Origin: Bacteroidales bacterium
GTDB taxonomy: Bacteria > Bacteroidota > Bacteroidia > Bacteroidales > UBA932
Length of the DNA: 64,000 nucleotides
Direction: 5' to 3'
Assembly (NCBI GenBank): GCA_017395045.1
Contig: JAFPWG010000028.1
Coordinates: 1 to 64,000 of the forward strand
Below the pieces are notes generated by a model. That model was not told where the DNA came from. It was given only the letters and a program-made list of their open reading frames with translations, and made no database searches. Position numbers and translations under genes: made by a program. How positions within the stretch are numbered: position 1 is the first letter of the stretch; the number at the start of each line of letters is the position of its first letter. Shown one piece after another: positions 16,267 through 25,465 of this stretch.

Positions 16267-18969
16267 TTATCGGGATTGACGCTGCAGGCCGCCGGACCGG
16301 CCGCCGCCACCGCTGCGTCCGCCGCCACCTCCTCCGCCGGACATGCCGCCGGAGCTGGCGCGGGACGACATCGTCTTCTGGGCGTTCAGCGGGGGATAGA
16401 ACGGCCAGTAGATGCCGAATTTGACGACGCGGTTGGTATAGATGTAGTGGTGTGCGCTGAAATAGTCTTTCTTGTCCATCGGCCATCCCTGTCCTGCGTT
16501 CTCCATCTTGATGAAGATGCAGGCCTGCTTCCACTGGAGGTTCATGAAGACGTCGAAATACGGGGCGTTCCCGTATTGCTGCTCATGCTGGTTGTAGAAC
16601 GTGCCGGAAACCGGGTTGAAGCCCGGGGCGTACCATGATGTATTGTAGCGGGCGTCGATGCCGAGCTGCATCTTCAGCACGTCTTCGGATACGATCGGGA
16701 ACTGCAGGTAGTACCGCAGGTTGAGGGCGAGCTTCGGAAGGGGGACGACATCCTCCTTGGACGAAAGCTGGAAGAGGGCGCTGTTCTCCAGATGCAGGAT
16801 GCCCAGCCGGAAATCCTTCCGGAGCGCCGCCGTGAGGATGCTCATGGGATCTCCGTTCTGACGGACGACTCCCAGGGAATCATAGTAGATGTTGTTCGCC
16901 AGGAGGGCATAGCCCGCCGAGGCGTGCAGTTTCCATTTCGGGATGTCCAGGGCGGCCTGCAGCCGGGTGGTGGAGACTTTCGAGAACTCGTTGTCCCAGA
17001 TGTAATGGTTCGAGTACAGGTGCTGCTCGTACCAGTCGGGCTCCTTGAGGTTCGTCTCGAACCGGGCCGTCAGGCTGATGGGACTGCGTGGCGAACGGTG
17101 GAACGGGAACACGCTGAATTTCAGGTTCCCCCGCAGGAAGAAGTCACCCGCTTCCGCGCCGGCGAAGGACAACTGTCCGAGGGCGTCCCATTCCAGGTAC
17201 CGGCTCAGCCGGCCTTCCGCCCCGGCATAGGCGTACAGCGTATTCCAGCGGACGGTGGAGGACTTGTGCAGGAAGGCGCCGGGCCGGAAGTCGTAGAACG
17301 ACTGGAGCCGGTCGCCGATACCGCCTTCCACCTTGGAGACGACGGCGTCCTCGCGCCAGGGCTGGAACCTCGCGAAGATACGGTTGTCCAGACGGGAGGT
17401 ATGGAGGGAATCGGCGCTCTTGGTAGGATGGATGTAGAACCGGTCACCGAAGAACGCCCTTCCGGCCGCATCCGACGTAGAGATGGCGTCCGTATAGTAC
17501 TTGTTATACACCGAATACTCGGTGGAGGTGCCCAGGAAGAAGGTCGTGATGTCCGTATTCAGCGTATCTTTCCGGACATAGGACGTGTCTCCGCGGTGCT
17601 TGAGGTCCTCGATGAAGGAGAACGGGATGCGGTAGGTCTGGTCCAGGAAGAAGGTTCTCTTGCTGTATTTGTTCGTCGCCGAGGTCAGGAAGACGTCGAT
17701 TTCGCGGACATCCACCGTCGTATCCCGGATCCAGAAATTATCGATGATACCACCGTTCTCCAGCCGGTTGATGGAGTTGGAGATGACGCCCGCATGCAGG
17801 AGGTACTTCTTACCCAGATAGTTGGCAGCCGCATAGGCCGTCTTGTTCCGGGCCTTTGCATTCTTGAGGACGCCGGCGCCGCCATAGGTCTTGAACTCCA
17901 GGGCGAAGTTCAGGGCCGGGGTGATGTTCTGCGTGGTGAAGATGCGGATGTCGTCGTTGGACAGGGTCTCCGAGTTGAACAGGTTGCCGTAGTAGGAGAG
18001 CTCCGTGTACGGGGTCTTGGTGTTGAACATCGGCAGGTTCGACGGCGTATAGGTCCAGCTTTCGTAGGGCGCGTAGTAGCTGACGGTGGACGACGGGTCT
18101 TCCCGCTTGAAGAAATTGAAGGTCTGGACGGCGGAACCCGGCATTCCGAGATAGCTGCCTCCGATGTCCTCCTTCAGATAGGGATAGTCGTGGAAATGGT
18201 AGTTGAACGTGGTGTCCCATTCCTTGACTTCCACGCGGTTGAAGTGGCGGTCGTGGTTCCAGGACACGAGCCGCTTGAAATACAGGCTGTCCGGGAGGAA
18301 GGCGGTCTCCAGGATGCGCGGGGTGTTCTCCCGGATGCTGTCCTTGATGTGCTTGAGGCTGTCCTTGATCTGCTGGATGGAGTCCTGGCGGCGCATGAGC
18401 TTCTTCACCTTCTGCTCGTTGTCGTATTTCTTGCGCTCTATCTTGGACAGGCCGGCGTACCAGCGGCGGAACGCTTCCTTCGCGGCGGCCGTGGAATCGG
18501 CACGGTACAGGGAGTCGATGACGGGCCAGTCCAGGGAGTCACCCGCCTGTCTCAGCGAGTCCACGACGATCCGGTGGGTGAGGGAATCCTTCACCGCGAC
18601 GTACCAGCGGTACAGGAACGGGTCCGTGTCTCGCAGGTTCTCGGGCACTTTCATCGTGTCCCGGGCATAGATTTTCGGAAGGGTATCTTTCGGCTGCTCA
18701 ACCGTTTCCTCCTCTTCGAAGAAACCGAAACCATCCTCGTCGTAAAGGTTGAGGGTATCCTTGGCGACCGTATCCTTCAGTACAGTATCCTTCAGGACGG
18801 TATCCTGCGGGAGGGTGTCCCGGCGGACGGTGTCGTCCTGAATCATCCGGACGGGACGGATCCCGATCCCGGTGCGGACCGAACGGGAAGTCTCCACACC
18901 TACCGTCCCCGCCATCGTCAGGGCGACGATCGCGGCCGGCACAAGTATTTCGGACCACAGGTTTTTCAT
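16267..18969 (-). CDS. Putative outer-membrane porin (Porin_10-like) with Gly-rich tail
   Basis: 900 residues. N-terminal signal (about 1-20), a 15-bp-periodic Asp-Thr repeat region, then a charged helical stretch (KIERKKYDNEQKVKKLMRRQ) and a long beta-barrel part rich in alternating aromatic strands. SWNHDRHFNRV and GGSYLGMPGSAVQTFNFFKR are typical of Bacteroidetes putative porins. The last strand (VVKFGIYWPFYPPLN) is followed by a Ser/Gly/Arg-rich tail of about 40 residues, whereas barrel proteins normally end at an aromatic residue. Its TATATTTG box lies 8 bp before the ATG. Transport substrate unknown. Confidence 0.82.
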   Translation of the reverse strand: MKNLWSEILVPAAIVALTMAGTVGVETSRSVRTGIGIRPVRMIQDDTVRRDTLPQDTVLKDTVLKDTVAKDTLNLYDEDGFGFFEEEETVEQPKDTLPKIYARDTMKVPENLRDTDPFLYRWYVAVKDSLTHRIVVDSLRQAGDSLDWPVIDSLYRADSTAAAKEAFRRWYAGLSKIERKKYDNEQKVKKLMRRQDSIQQIKDSLKHIKDSIRENTPRILETAFLPDSLYFKRLVSWNHDRHFNRVEVKEWDTTFNYHFHDYPYLKEDIGGSYLGMPGSAVQTFNFFKREDPSSTVSYYAPYESWTYTPSNLPMFNTKTPYTELSYYGNLFNSETLSNDDIRIFTTQNITPALNFALEFKTYGGAGVLKNAKARNKTAYAAANYLGKKYLLHAGVISNSINRLENGGIIDNFWIRDTTVDVREIDVFLTSATNKYSKRTFFLDQTYRIPFSFIEDLKHRGDTSYVRKDTLNTDITTFFLGTSTEYSVYNKYYTDAISTSDAAGRAFFGDRFYIHPTKSADSLHTSRLDNRIFARFQPWREDAVVSKVEGGIGDRLQSFYDFRPGAFLHKSSTVRWNTLYAYAGAEGRLSRYLEWDALGQLSFAGAEAGDFFLRGNLKFSVFPFHRSPRSPISLTARFETNLKEPDWYEQHLYSNHYIWDNEFSKVSTTRLQAALDIPKWKLHASAGYALLANNIYYDSLGVVRQNGDPMSILTAALRKDFRLGILHLENSALFQLSSKEDVVPLPKLALNLRYYLQFPIVSEDVLKMQLGIDARYNTSWYAPGFNPVSGTFYNQHEQQYGNAPYFDVFMNLQWKQACIFIKMENAGQGWPMDKKDYFSAHHYIYTNRVVKFGIYWPFYPPLNAQKTMSSRASSGGMSGGGGGGGRSGGGGRSGGLQRQSR
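18752..18841 (-). repeat. Six 15-bp tandem units within the porin gene
   Basis: Six imperfect 15-bp units encode a five-residue repeat, DTVLK DTVLK DTVAK and diverged neighbours, in the exported N-terminal region. The central three units are nearly identical at DNA level, so unit number could vary by slippage. Confidence 0.8.
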
Positions 18970-18977
18970 ACAACCTG

Positions 18978-18985
18978 CAAATATA
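18978..18985 (-). promoter_or_regulatory. -7 box for the putative porin gene
   Basis: Minus strand reads TATATTTG, with 8 bp between box and ATG, implying a leader of only a few nucleotides. Confidence 0.5.
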
Positions 18986-19014
18986 AGAATATTTTCCGGA
19001 ACGTGCGGAAAGGG

Positions 19015-19791
19015 TCAATACCGGACTTTGCTCAGGAAGAGGGCGTGTCCGGGGACGGACTCCCCGGCGTCGCCGCGTTTTCCGGTGGCGACGAGGTCCG
19101 CCACCCAGTCGGGGTCGTGCTTCCCGCGCCCGACCTCGATCAGGGTTCCCACGATCGCGCGGACCATGTTCCGGAGGAACCGGTCGGCGCTCACCCGGAA
19201 ATACCAGTAATCGGACTCCCCGGTCCGCTCCTGCATGACCGTGTAGAGCGTAGGGGTATAGGGCTTCCAGAAGGCCTCGGAGACGGTGCTGATGGAGGTC
19301 TTGTTGGCTCCGCCCACCTTTTCGAAGCAGGAGAAATCGTGGGTGCCCAGCAGATGCCGGCAGGCCTCGTTCATGGCGTCGAAATCCAGGTCGGGATAGC
19401 CGCACTGCCAGGAATGTGCGGCCACGAACGGGTCTTTTTTCCGATGGATGAAATAGGTGTAGGAACGCTGTACGGCGCTGAAACGGGCGTGGAAATCGTT
19501 GGCCGCCGGGAGGACTGAATGAACCGCCACCGAGCGGGGCAGGATGGCATTTAATTTGTAGCAAAAATCCGATGCCTCAAAGGGAAGGGATCCTGTCAGG
19601 TCGAAATGGCAGACGTAGTCTGCAGCGTGGACCCCGGTGTCCGTCCGACCCGCGCCGGTAACCGTCACGGGACCGCCGCAAAGCTTCGCGAGGGCTTCCT
19701 CCAGGCACTGTTGCACGGAAGGGGAGGAAGGCTGGATTTGCCAGCCGCAGAAGGCGGAGCCGTCGTAGGAGAGGCAGAGAATGTAACGCAT
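19015..19791 (-). CDS. truA: tRNA pseudouridine synthase A
   Basis: Isomerises uridines 38-40 in the tRNA anticodon stem-loop. 258 residues from ATG 19791 (MRYILCLSYDGSAFCGWQIQ), the family-typical N-terminus; an upstream in-frame ATG adds only five residues. Catalytic Asp51 lies in GAGRTDTGVHA. C-terminal FLRNMVRAIVGTLIEVGRG is conserved. The -7 box TACATTTG is only 3 bp from the ATG. Divergent from the moxR gene, whose ATG is 20 bp away. Confidence 0.95.
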   Translation of the reverse strand: MRYILCLSYDGSAFCGWQIQPSSPSVQQCLEEALAKLCGGPVTVTGAGRTDTGVHAADYVCHFDLTGSLPFEASDFCYKLNAILPRSVAVHSVLPAANDFHARFSAVQRSYTYFIHRKKDPFVAAHSWQCGYPDLDFDAMNEACRHLLGTHDFSCFEKVGGANKTSISTVSEAFWKPYTPTLYTVMQERTGESDYWYFRVSADRFLRNMVRAIVGTLIEVGRGKHDPDWVADLVATGKRGDAGESVPGHALFLSKVRY

Positions 19792-19794
19792 ATG

Positions 19795-19802
19795 CAAATG
19801 TA
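19795..19802 (-). promoter_or_regulatory. -7 box abutting the truA start
   Basis: Minus strand TACATTTG, followed by CAT and then the truA ATG. Transcription beginning about four bases after the box would start at the ATG itself. Confidence 0.5.
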
Positions 19803-19811
19803 ACAAAATAT

Positions 19812-20804
<993 letters not shown>

Positions 20805-20808
20805 GCGT

Positions 20809-21690
20809 ATGACCCCCCAGGAGCTGCTCAAGCGCGTCCGCAAGATCGAGATCAAGACGAAAGCCTTGTCCCACCAGATCTTCGCCGGTGAATACCATTC
20901 GGCCTTCAAGGGCCGTGGAATGGCGTTCAGCGAGGTGCGCGAGTACCAGTATGGGGACGACGTGCGGAACATGGACTGGAACGTGACGGCCCGAATGAGT
21001 TCGCCTTATGTGAAGGTGTTCGAGGAGGAGCGGGAACTGACCGTGGTCCTGCTGATCGACATCAGCCGCTCCGGACTGTTCGGCACGGTGGGGGAGACCA
21101 AACGGGAACTGGTGGCTGAAATCGCCGCCACCCTGGCCTTTTCCGCGATGCTCAACAACGACAAGGTGGGCGCCCTCTTCTTCAGCGATACCGTGGAGAA
21201 GTTCATCCCGCCCAAGAAAGGACGCAGCCATCTGCTGCACATCATCCGCGAGATCCTGGAATACACCCCCGAGCACGACGGAACGGATATCAGCGAGGCG
21301 CTCCGCTACCTGACGAACGCCATCAAGCGCCGCTGCACCGCTTTCGTCCTCAGCGACATGCTGGACGTGGACGAAACCGGGGCGCCGCGTTATGAAGAGG
21401 CCTTGAAGGTGGCCGTGAACCGCCACGACATCTCCGTCATCCGCGTTTACGATCCCCGTGAGCGGACCGTTCCGGACGTGGGCCTGGTCCACGTCAAGGA
21501 CTCGGAGACCGGTAAGGGCGCCTGGGTCAACACCTCTTCCCGGGGCACCCGCGCCGCGTATGAAAAGTGGTTCCGCACCGCGTCCGAAAGCGCGGCGAAG
21601 CTGTTCAACCGCTACCAGGTGGACAGCGTGGACACGGCTACGGACCAGGATTATGTCAAGAACCTGATAGCCTTGTTCCACAGGCGATGA
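20809..21690 (+). CDS. DUF58-domain protein of the Bat operon
   Basis: 293 residues, cytoplasmic, VWA-like fold. The family core REYQYGDDVRNMDWNVTARM is present around residues 43-65, and LLIDISRSGLFGT resembles a degenerate MIDAS (DISRS). Standard companion of MoxR ATPases. Begins 4 bp after moxR and overlaps the next gene by ATGA. Its exact role in the aerotolerance complex is not established. Confidence 0.9.
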   Translation: MTPQELLKRVRKIEIKTKALSHQIFAGEYHSAFKGRGMAFSEVREYQYGDDVRNMDWNVTARMSSPYVKVFEEERELTVVLLIDISRSGLFGTVGETKRELVAEIAATLAFSAMLNNDKVGALFFSDTVEKFIPPKKGRSHLLHIIREILEYTPEHDGTDISEALRYLTNAIKRRCTAFVLSDMLDVDETGAPRYEEALKVAVNRHDISVIRVYDPRERTVPDVGLVHVKDSETGKGAWVNTSSRGTRAAYEKWFRTASESAAKLFNRYQVDSVDTATDQDYVKNLIALFHRR

Positions 21691-22766
21691 AAGGACATTG
21701 TCTCATATGGGCGCTGTTCCTGGCCGCGGCATCCGCATCGGCCCAGGAAGCCTGGCGCGACACCACCGGGAAAGACACCGGCGGGCGGGTCATCCTCAAA
21801 GAGACCTCGTTCGTCCAGCCCGTCACCCCGCGCGATTCCATCCTTGTAGCGGACCGGCTCCTGTACGGTTTCGAACTGGATAATGTACCCGACAGCACGG
21901 TCCTCGCCTTCCCCCAGGTCGCGAACCCCTTCATGCAGGATGTCCTTGCCATCCCCATGTGGAAGGTGGATACCGTGAAGGTACAGAAGATCCGGGCCAA
22001 CAACACCCGCCTCCTGAATATCCGGGCGTCCATCGCCATCCAGCCCTTCGAGGAGGGTACCTACGAGCTTCCGCCCCTGTTCGTCCAGCGGATCCATACC
22101 GACGGTACCGTGGACACCATCCAGTTCAACCGGCAGACCATCGAAGTGTTCACGATGCCCGTGGACACCGCCACCTTTGTCCCGCACGACCTGCGGGAAC
22201 AGGCCGGTTATCCGCTGACCGTTTCCGAGGTCCTGCCCTGGGTCCTGGGCTTCTGGGTGCTGGCACTGCTTGTCGCCGCCCTGGTGGCCTTCCTGATGAG
22301 CCGCCGACGCGACGCTGCCGGTCCCGCCTTCCGGGAGCCGGCGCACATCACCGCCCTCCGGAAGCTGGACAAGTATCGCGGCGACAAGTTCTGGGCGCCC
22401 GACAAGCAGAAGCAGTTCTACTCCGGGGTGACCGACGCCCTCCGCGAATACATCGTTTCCCGCTACGGCGTGGGTGCGATGGAGATGACGACTGCGGAAA
22501 TCTTCGAAGGTCTCCGCGGGACCGACATTCCCGTGGACCTGTACGAGGAGATGAAAGACCTTTTCGAGCGGGCGGACTTCGTAAAGTTCGCGAAGTACAT
22601 CGCCACGCCCGAGGACAATGCGACCGTCCTTCCGCAGGCCGTGCGGTTCGTCACGTCCACCTACCAGACCCAGGTGGAGGAAGAAGCCGCTGCTGAGGCT
22701 GAGGAAGAGGAGGCGCCGAAGCCGGCGGCTCACGTGGAAAAGGATGAGGATTATATGCCGCGGTAG
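21687..22766 (+). CDS. Exported single-pass membrane protein of the Bat operon
   Basis: 359 residues from ATG 21687, which overlaps the DUF58 stop and begins a signal peptide (MKGHCLIWALFLAAASASAQ). The periplasmic part is about residues 21-180, with a beta-rich segment resembling the domains of BatD. One membrane helix follows (about 185-207, LPWVLGFWVLALLVAALVAF), then a cytoplasmic region (about 208-345) and an acidic tail (EEEAAAEAEEEEAP). Conserved in position in Bacteroidetes Bat operons but without a common name. Probably a membrane scaffold near MoxR and BatA. Confidence 0.75.
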   Translation: MKGHCLIWALFLAAASASAQEAWRDTTGKDTGGRVILKETSFVQPVTPRDSILVADRLLYGFELDNVPDSTVLAFPQVANPFMQDVLAIPMWKVDTVKVQKIRANNTRLLNIRASIAIQPFEEGTYELPPLFVQRIHTDGTVDTIQFNRQTIEVFTMPVDTATFVPHDLREQAGYPLTVSEVLPWVLGFWVLALLVAALVAFLMSRRRDAAGPAFREPAHITALRKLDKYRGDKFWAPDKQKQFYSGVTDALREYIVSRYGVGAMEMTTAEIFEGLRGTDIPVDLYEEMKDLFERADFVKFAKYIATPEDNATVLPQAVRFVTSTYQTQVEEEAAAEAEEEEAPKPAAHVEKDEDYMPR

Positions 22767-22769
22767 CCT

Positions 22770-23753
22770 ATGTATTTCGAGTATCCATATCTGCTCTGGC
22801 TGCTGGCCGTCCCGGTCCTTCTTCTGGCGCTGTATGTCTGGAAGGAGTTGAAGGAACGCCGTCCGCACCTGCGGGTATCGACGATAACGCCCTGGAAGGC
22901 AGGAGGTTCCTCGATCCTGGGCATCATCCGGCATCTGCCGGAGGCCTTGCGTCTGGCCGCCCTGTGCCTGCTTGTCGTGTGCATCGCGCGTCCCCGCTCC
23001 AAGAGCGAGATGGAACGGGTGGACACCGAGGGCATCGACATCGTGCTGGCCGTGGACGTGTCCACCAGTATGCTCGCCCGTGACTTCAAACCGGACCGCC
23101 TGTCCGCCGCGAAGGATATCTCCATCGAATTCATCGCCGAGCGGCCCACCGACCGGATGGGCATCGTGGTGTTCGCCGGCGAAAGCTATACCCAGTGCCC
23201 GCTCACGACCGACCGGGCCACCCTCATCAACCTGATGAAGGAGGTCCAGACCGACCTGATCGAGGATGGCACCGCCATCGGCAACGGGCTCGCGACTGCC
23301 GTGGCGCGGATGAAGGATTCCGATGCGAAGAGCCGGGTGGTCATCCTCCTCACCGACGGCGTGAACAACCGGGGCGAGGTGGATCCGGCGATGGCCGCCG
23401 AGATCGCCAAGACCTACGGGATCCGTGTCTATACCATCGGCGTGGGCCGTCAGGGCGAGGCTCCGTATCCGGTCCAGACTCCCTGGGGGATGGACGTGCA
23501 GATGATGCCGGTCCAGATTGACGAAGACCTCCTGAAGCAGATCGCCGCGGAGACCGGTGGCAAATACTTCCGGGCCGACGACAATACCAAACTTGCCGAA
23601 ATCTACAGCGAGATCGGCCGGATGGAGAAAACCCGTACCACCGTGGACAGTTTTCCGATCTATAAGGACCTGTTCCCGAAATATGCCGTGGCGGCGCTCG
23701 TCTGCCTCCTGCTGGAGGTGCTGATCCGCGCCCTCTTGAGAAGACTGCCTTGA
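22770..23753 (+). CDS. batA: VWA-domain membrane protein BatA
   Basis: 327 residues. Two N-terminal membrane helices (about 5-25 and 52-72) and one near the C-terminus (about 302-322) bracket a von Willebrand A domain. Its MIDAS is intact (DVSTSM, then the conserved Thr and Asp in TDG). Bat proteins are linked to oxygen tolerance and oxidative-stress survival in Bacteroides fragilis and Leptospira. Three bases after the preceding gene and one before batB. Confidence 0.92.
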   Translation: MYFEYPYLLWLLAVPVLLLALYVWKELKERRPHLRVSTITPWKAGGSSILGIIRHLPEALRLAALCLLVVCIARPRSKSEMERVDTEGIDIVLAVDVSTSMLARDFKPDRLSAAKDISIEFIAERPTDRMGIVVFAGESYTQCPLTTDRATLINLMKEVQTDLIEDGTAIGNGLATAVARMKDSDAKSRVVILLTDGVNNRGEVDPAMAAEIAKTYGIRVYTIGVGRQGEAPYPVQTPWGMDVQMMPVQIDEDLLKQIAAETGGKYFRADDNTKLAEIYSEIGRMEKTRTTVDSFPIYKDLFPKYAVAALVCLLLEVLIRALLRRLP

Positions 23754-23754
23754 C

Positions 23755-24759
23755 ATGCTGATATTCGCTCAATACCGCTTCCTGTACCTGCTTCTGCTGG
23801 TCCCGCTCCTGCTCGTCGGTTACGGCGTGTGGCGGATGCTGCGGGTCCGCCGGTTGAGGAAGTTCGGAGACGAACGTCTCGTGAAGGCCCTGATGCCGTC
23901 CTGGTCCGGGTCCAAGGGCTGGGTCCGCATGGTGCTGTTCTCCCTGGCCTTCGCGTTTTTCGTCATCGGGCTCGCCCGGCCGCAGATCGGCGCGAAACTT
24001 TCCGAGCACAAGACCCGCGGGGCGGAGATCGTCATCTGCCTGGACGTGTCCAACTCGATGCTGGCCGAGGACTACTCCCCGAACCGGCTGGACCGAGCCA
24101 AGCTGGCGATTTCCCGCCTGGCCGACAAGTTGAAGGAAGACCGGATCGGCCTGGTCATCTTCGCAGGGACCTCCTTCGTCCAACTGCCGGTGACGACCGA
24201 TTACGTGTCGGCCAAGATGTTCCTCGGGAGCATCGACACGGAATCCATACCGGTACAGGGTACGGCGATGGGGGACGCCATTTTCACCGCGATCCGGAGC
24301 TTCAGCGCCCAGAGCGAGAAAAGCCGGGTGATCGTCGTGATTTCCGACGGCGAGAACCACGAGGACGATCCTGTGGCCGCCGCGAAGGAGGCCGCCGAGA
24401 ACGGGATCCGGGTCTATACCGTGGGCGTCGGCTCGGCCGAGGGCCAGCCGATTCCTTACGAAGGAGGCTTGATGAAGGACAAGGACGGGGAAATCGTCGT
24501 GACCCGCCTGGACGAAGACATGCTCCGGCAGGTCGCCAAGGCCGGTAACGGGGCGTACGTCCATGCCGGGAACGACGAATTCGGCCTGAACCCCATCATC
24601 GACGACGTCCGTCGGATGGAGGACGAAGAATTCGGTTCCGTCGTGTTCGAGGAGTACGACGAACAGTATATGTATTTCTTCGGGATCGCCTTTGCGCTGC
24701 TGGTGATCGAGATGCTCATCGGCGAGCGGCGCCCGAAACGGAAATGGTTCGACCAATGA
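23755..24759 (+). CDS. batB: VWA-domain membrane protein BatB
   Basis: 334 residues, paralogous to BatA, with the same architecture: N-terminal helices (about 7-25 and 59-78), a VWA domain with MIDAS LDVSNSM, and a C-terminal helix (MYFFGIAFALLVIEMLIG) before a basic tail. BatA and BatB are thought to form a periplasm-facing or cytoplasm-facing adhesion complex driven by MoxR; the topology is not settled. Overlaps batC by four bases (ATGA). Confidence 0.92.
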   Translation: MLIFAQYRFLYLLLLVPLLLVGYGVWRMLRVRRLRKFGDERLVKALMPSWSGSKGWVRMVLFSLAFAFFVIGLARPQIGAKLSEHKTRGAEIVICLDVSNSMLAEDYSPNRLDRAKLAISRLADKLKEDRIGLVIFAGTSFVQLPVTTDYVSAKMFLGSIDTESIPVQGTAMGDAIFTAIRSFSAQSEKSRVIVVISDGENHEDDPVAAAKEAAENGIRVYTVGVGSAEGQPIPYEGGLMKDKDGEIVVTRLDEDMLRQVAKAGNGAYVHAGNDEFGLNPIIDDVRRMEDEEFGSVVFEEYDEQYMYFFGIAFALLVIEMLIGERRPKRKWFDQ

Positions 24760-25460
24760 GGAAGTTCTTGATACTGATAGCTTTGCTGGCCAGCGTAACG
24801 GGTTTCGCCCAGGTGGACAAGAAAGATGTCCGCCGGGGAAACCGCCAGTTCGCCAAGGCGAAGTACGGCGATGCCGACATCAGCTACCGAAAGGCCCTGA
24901 ATGCCGACAGTACTTCCGTGCGTGCCGCCTACGACCTGGGCAACAACCTGTACCGCCAGGGAGATTTCGCGAATGCCGGGAAGTATTACGGGCAGGCGCT
25001 GCGTCATGTCCCGGAAGTCCGGAACGTGAAGGAGCAGGCTTCGCTTGCCTTCGACACCTATTTCAATGCGGGCGACGCCGCTCTGCAGCAGAAGCAGTAC
25101 CGGGCGGCGATGGAGTCCTTCGTGCAGGCGCTTCTCATCGACCCGGACAATATGGAAGCCAAGGAGAACTATGTGTATGCCCGGAAGATGCTGGAGAACA
25201 ACCCGGATGGCGGAGGTGGCGGGAATGACGACCAGAACCAGGACCAGGACCAGAACCAGGACCAGCAGGACCAGGACCAGCAGGATCAGGACCAGGACAA
25301 GAACGAGGAACAGAAGCCTTATAACGGGTCCGGCATTTCGCCCCAGCAGGCCCAGCAGATGCTCCAGGCCATCCAGGCGAAGGAGAAGGAAACCCAGGAC
25401 AAGGTGAACAAGGAGAAGGCGGCCGTGCTGAAGTCCCGCCAGAAAGAGAAGAATTGGTAG
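24756..25460 (+). CDS. batC: TPR protein BatC with Asp/Gln-rich linker
   Basis: 234 residues from ATG 24756, overlapping the batB stop. Signal peptide (MRKFLILIALLASVTGFAQ), TPR repeats (about 25-150; ALNADSTSVRAAYDLGNNLY and SFVQALLIDPDNMEAKENYV). A low-complexity Asn/Asp/Gln run (about 159-182) and a basic helical tail (about 195-234) follow. Periplasmic. The TPR part probably contacts BatA/BatB, while the charged linker separates it from the helical tail (inference). Confidence 0.88.
   Translation: MRKFLILIALLASVTGFAQVDKKDVRRGNRQFAKAKYGDADISYRKALNADSTSVRAAYDLGNNLYRQGDFANAGKYYGQALRHVPEVRNVKEQASLAFDTYFNAGDAALQQKQYRAAMESFVQALLIDPDNMEAKENYVYARKMLENNPDGGGGGNDDQNQDQDQNQDQQDQDQQDQDQDKNEEQKPYNGSGISPQQAQQMLQAIQAKEKETQDKVNKEKAAVLKSRQKEKNW
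25230..25302 (+). repeat. GACCAG hexamer array in batC
   Basis: About a dozen imperfect six-base units (GACCAG, with AACCAG and CAGGAC variants) encode the Asp/Gln/Asn linker. The array is a plausible slippage site; gain or loss of whole hexamers keeps frame. Confidence 0.75.
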
Positions 25461-25465
25461 TCGTT

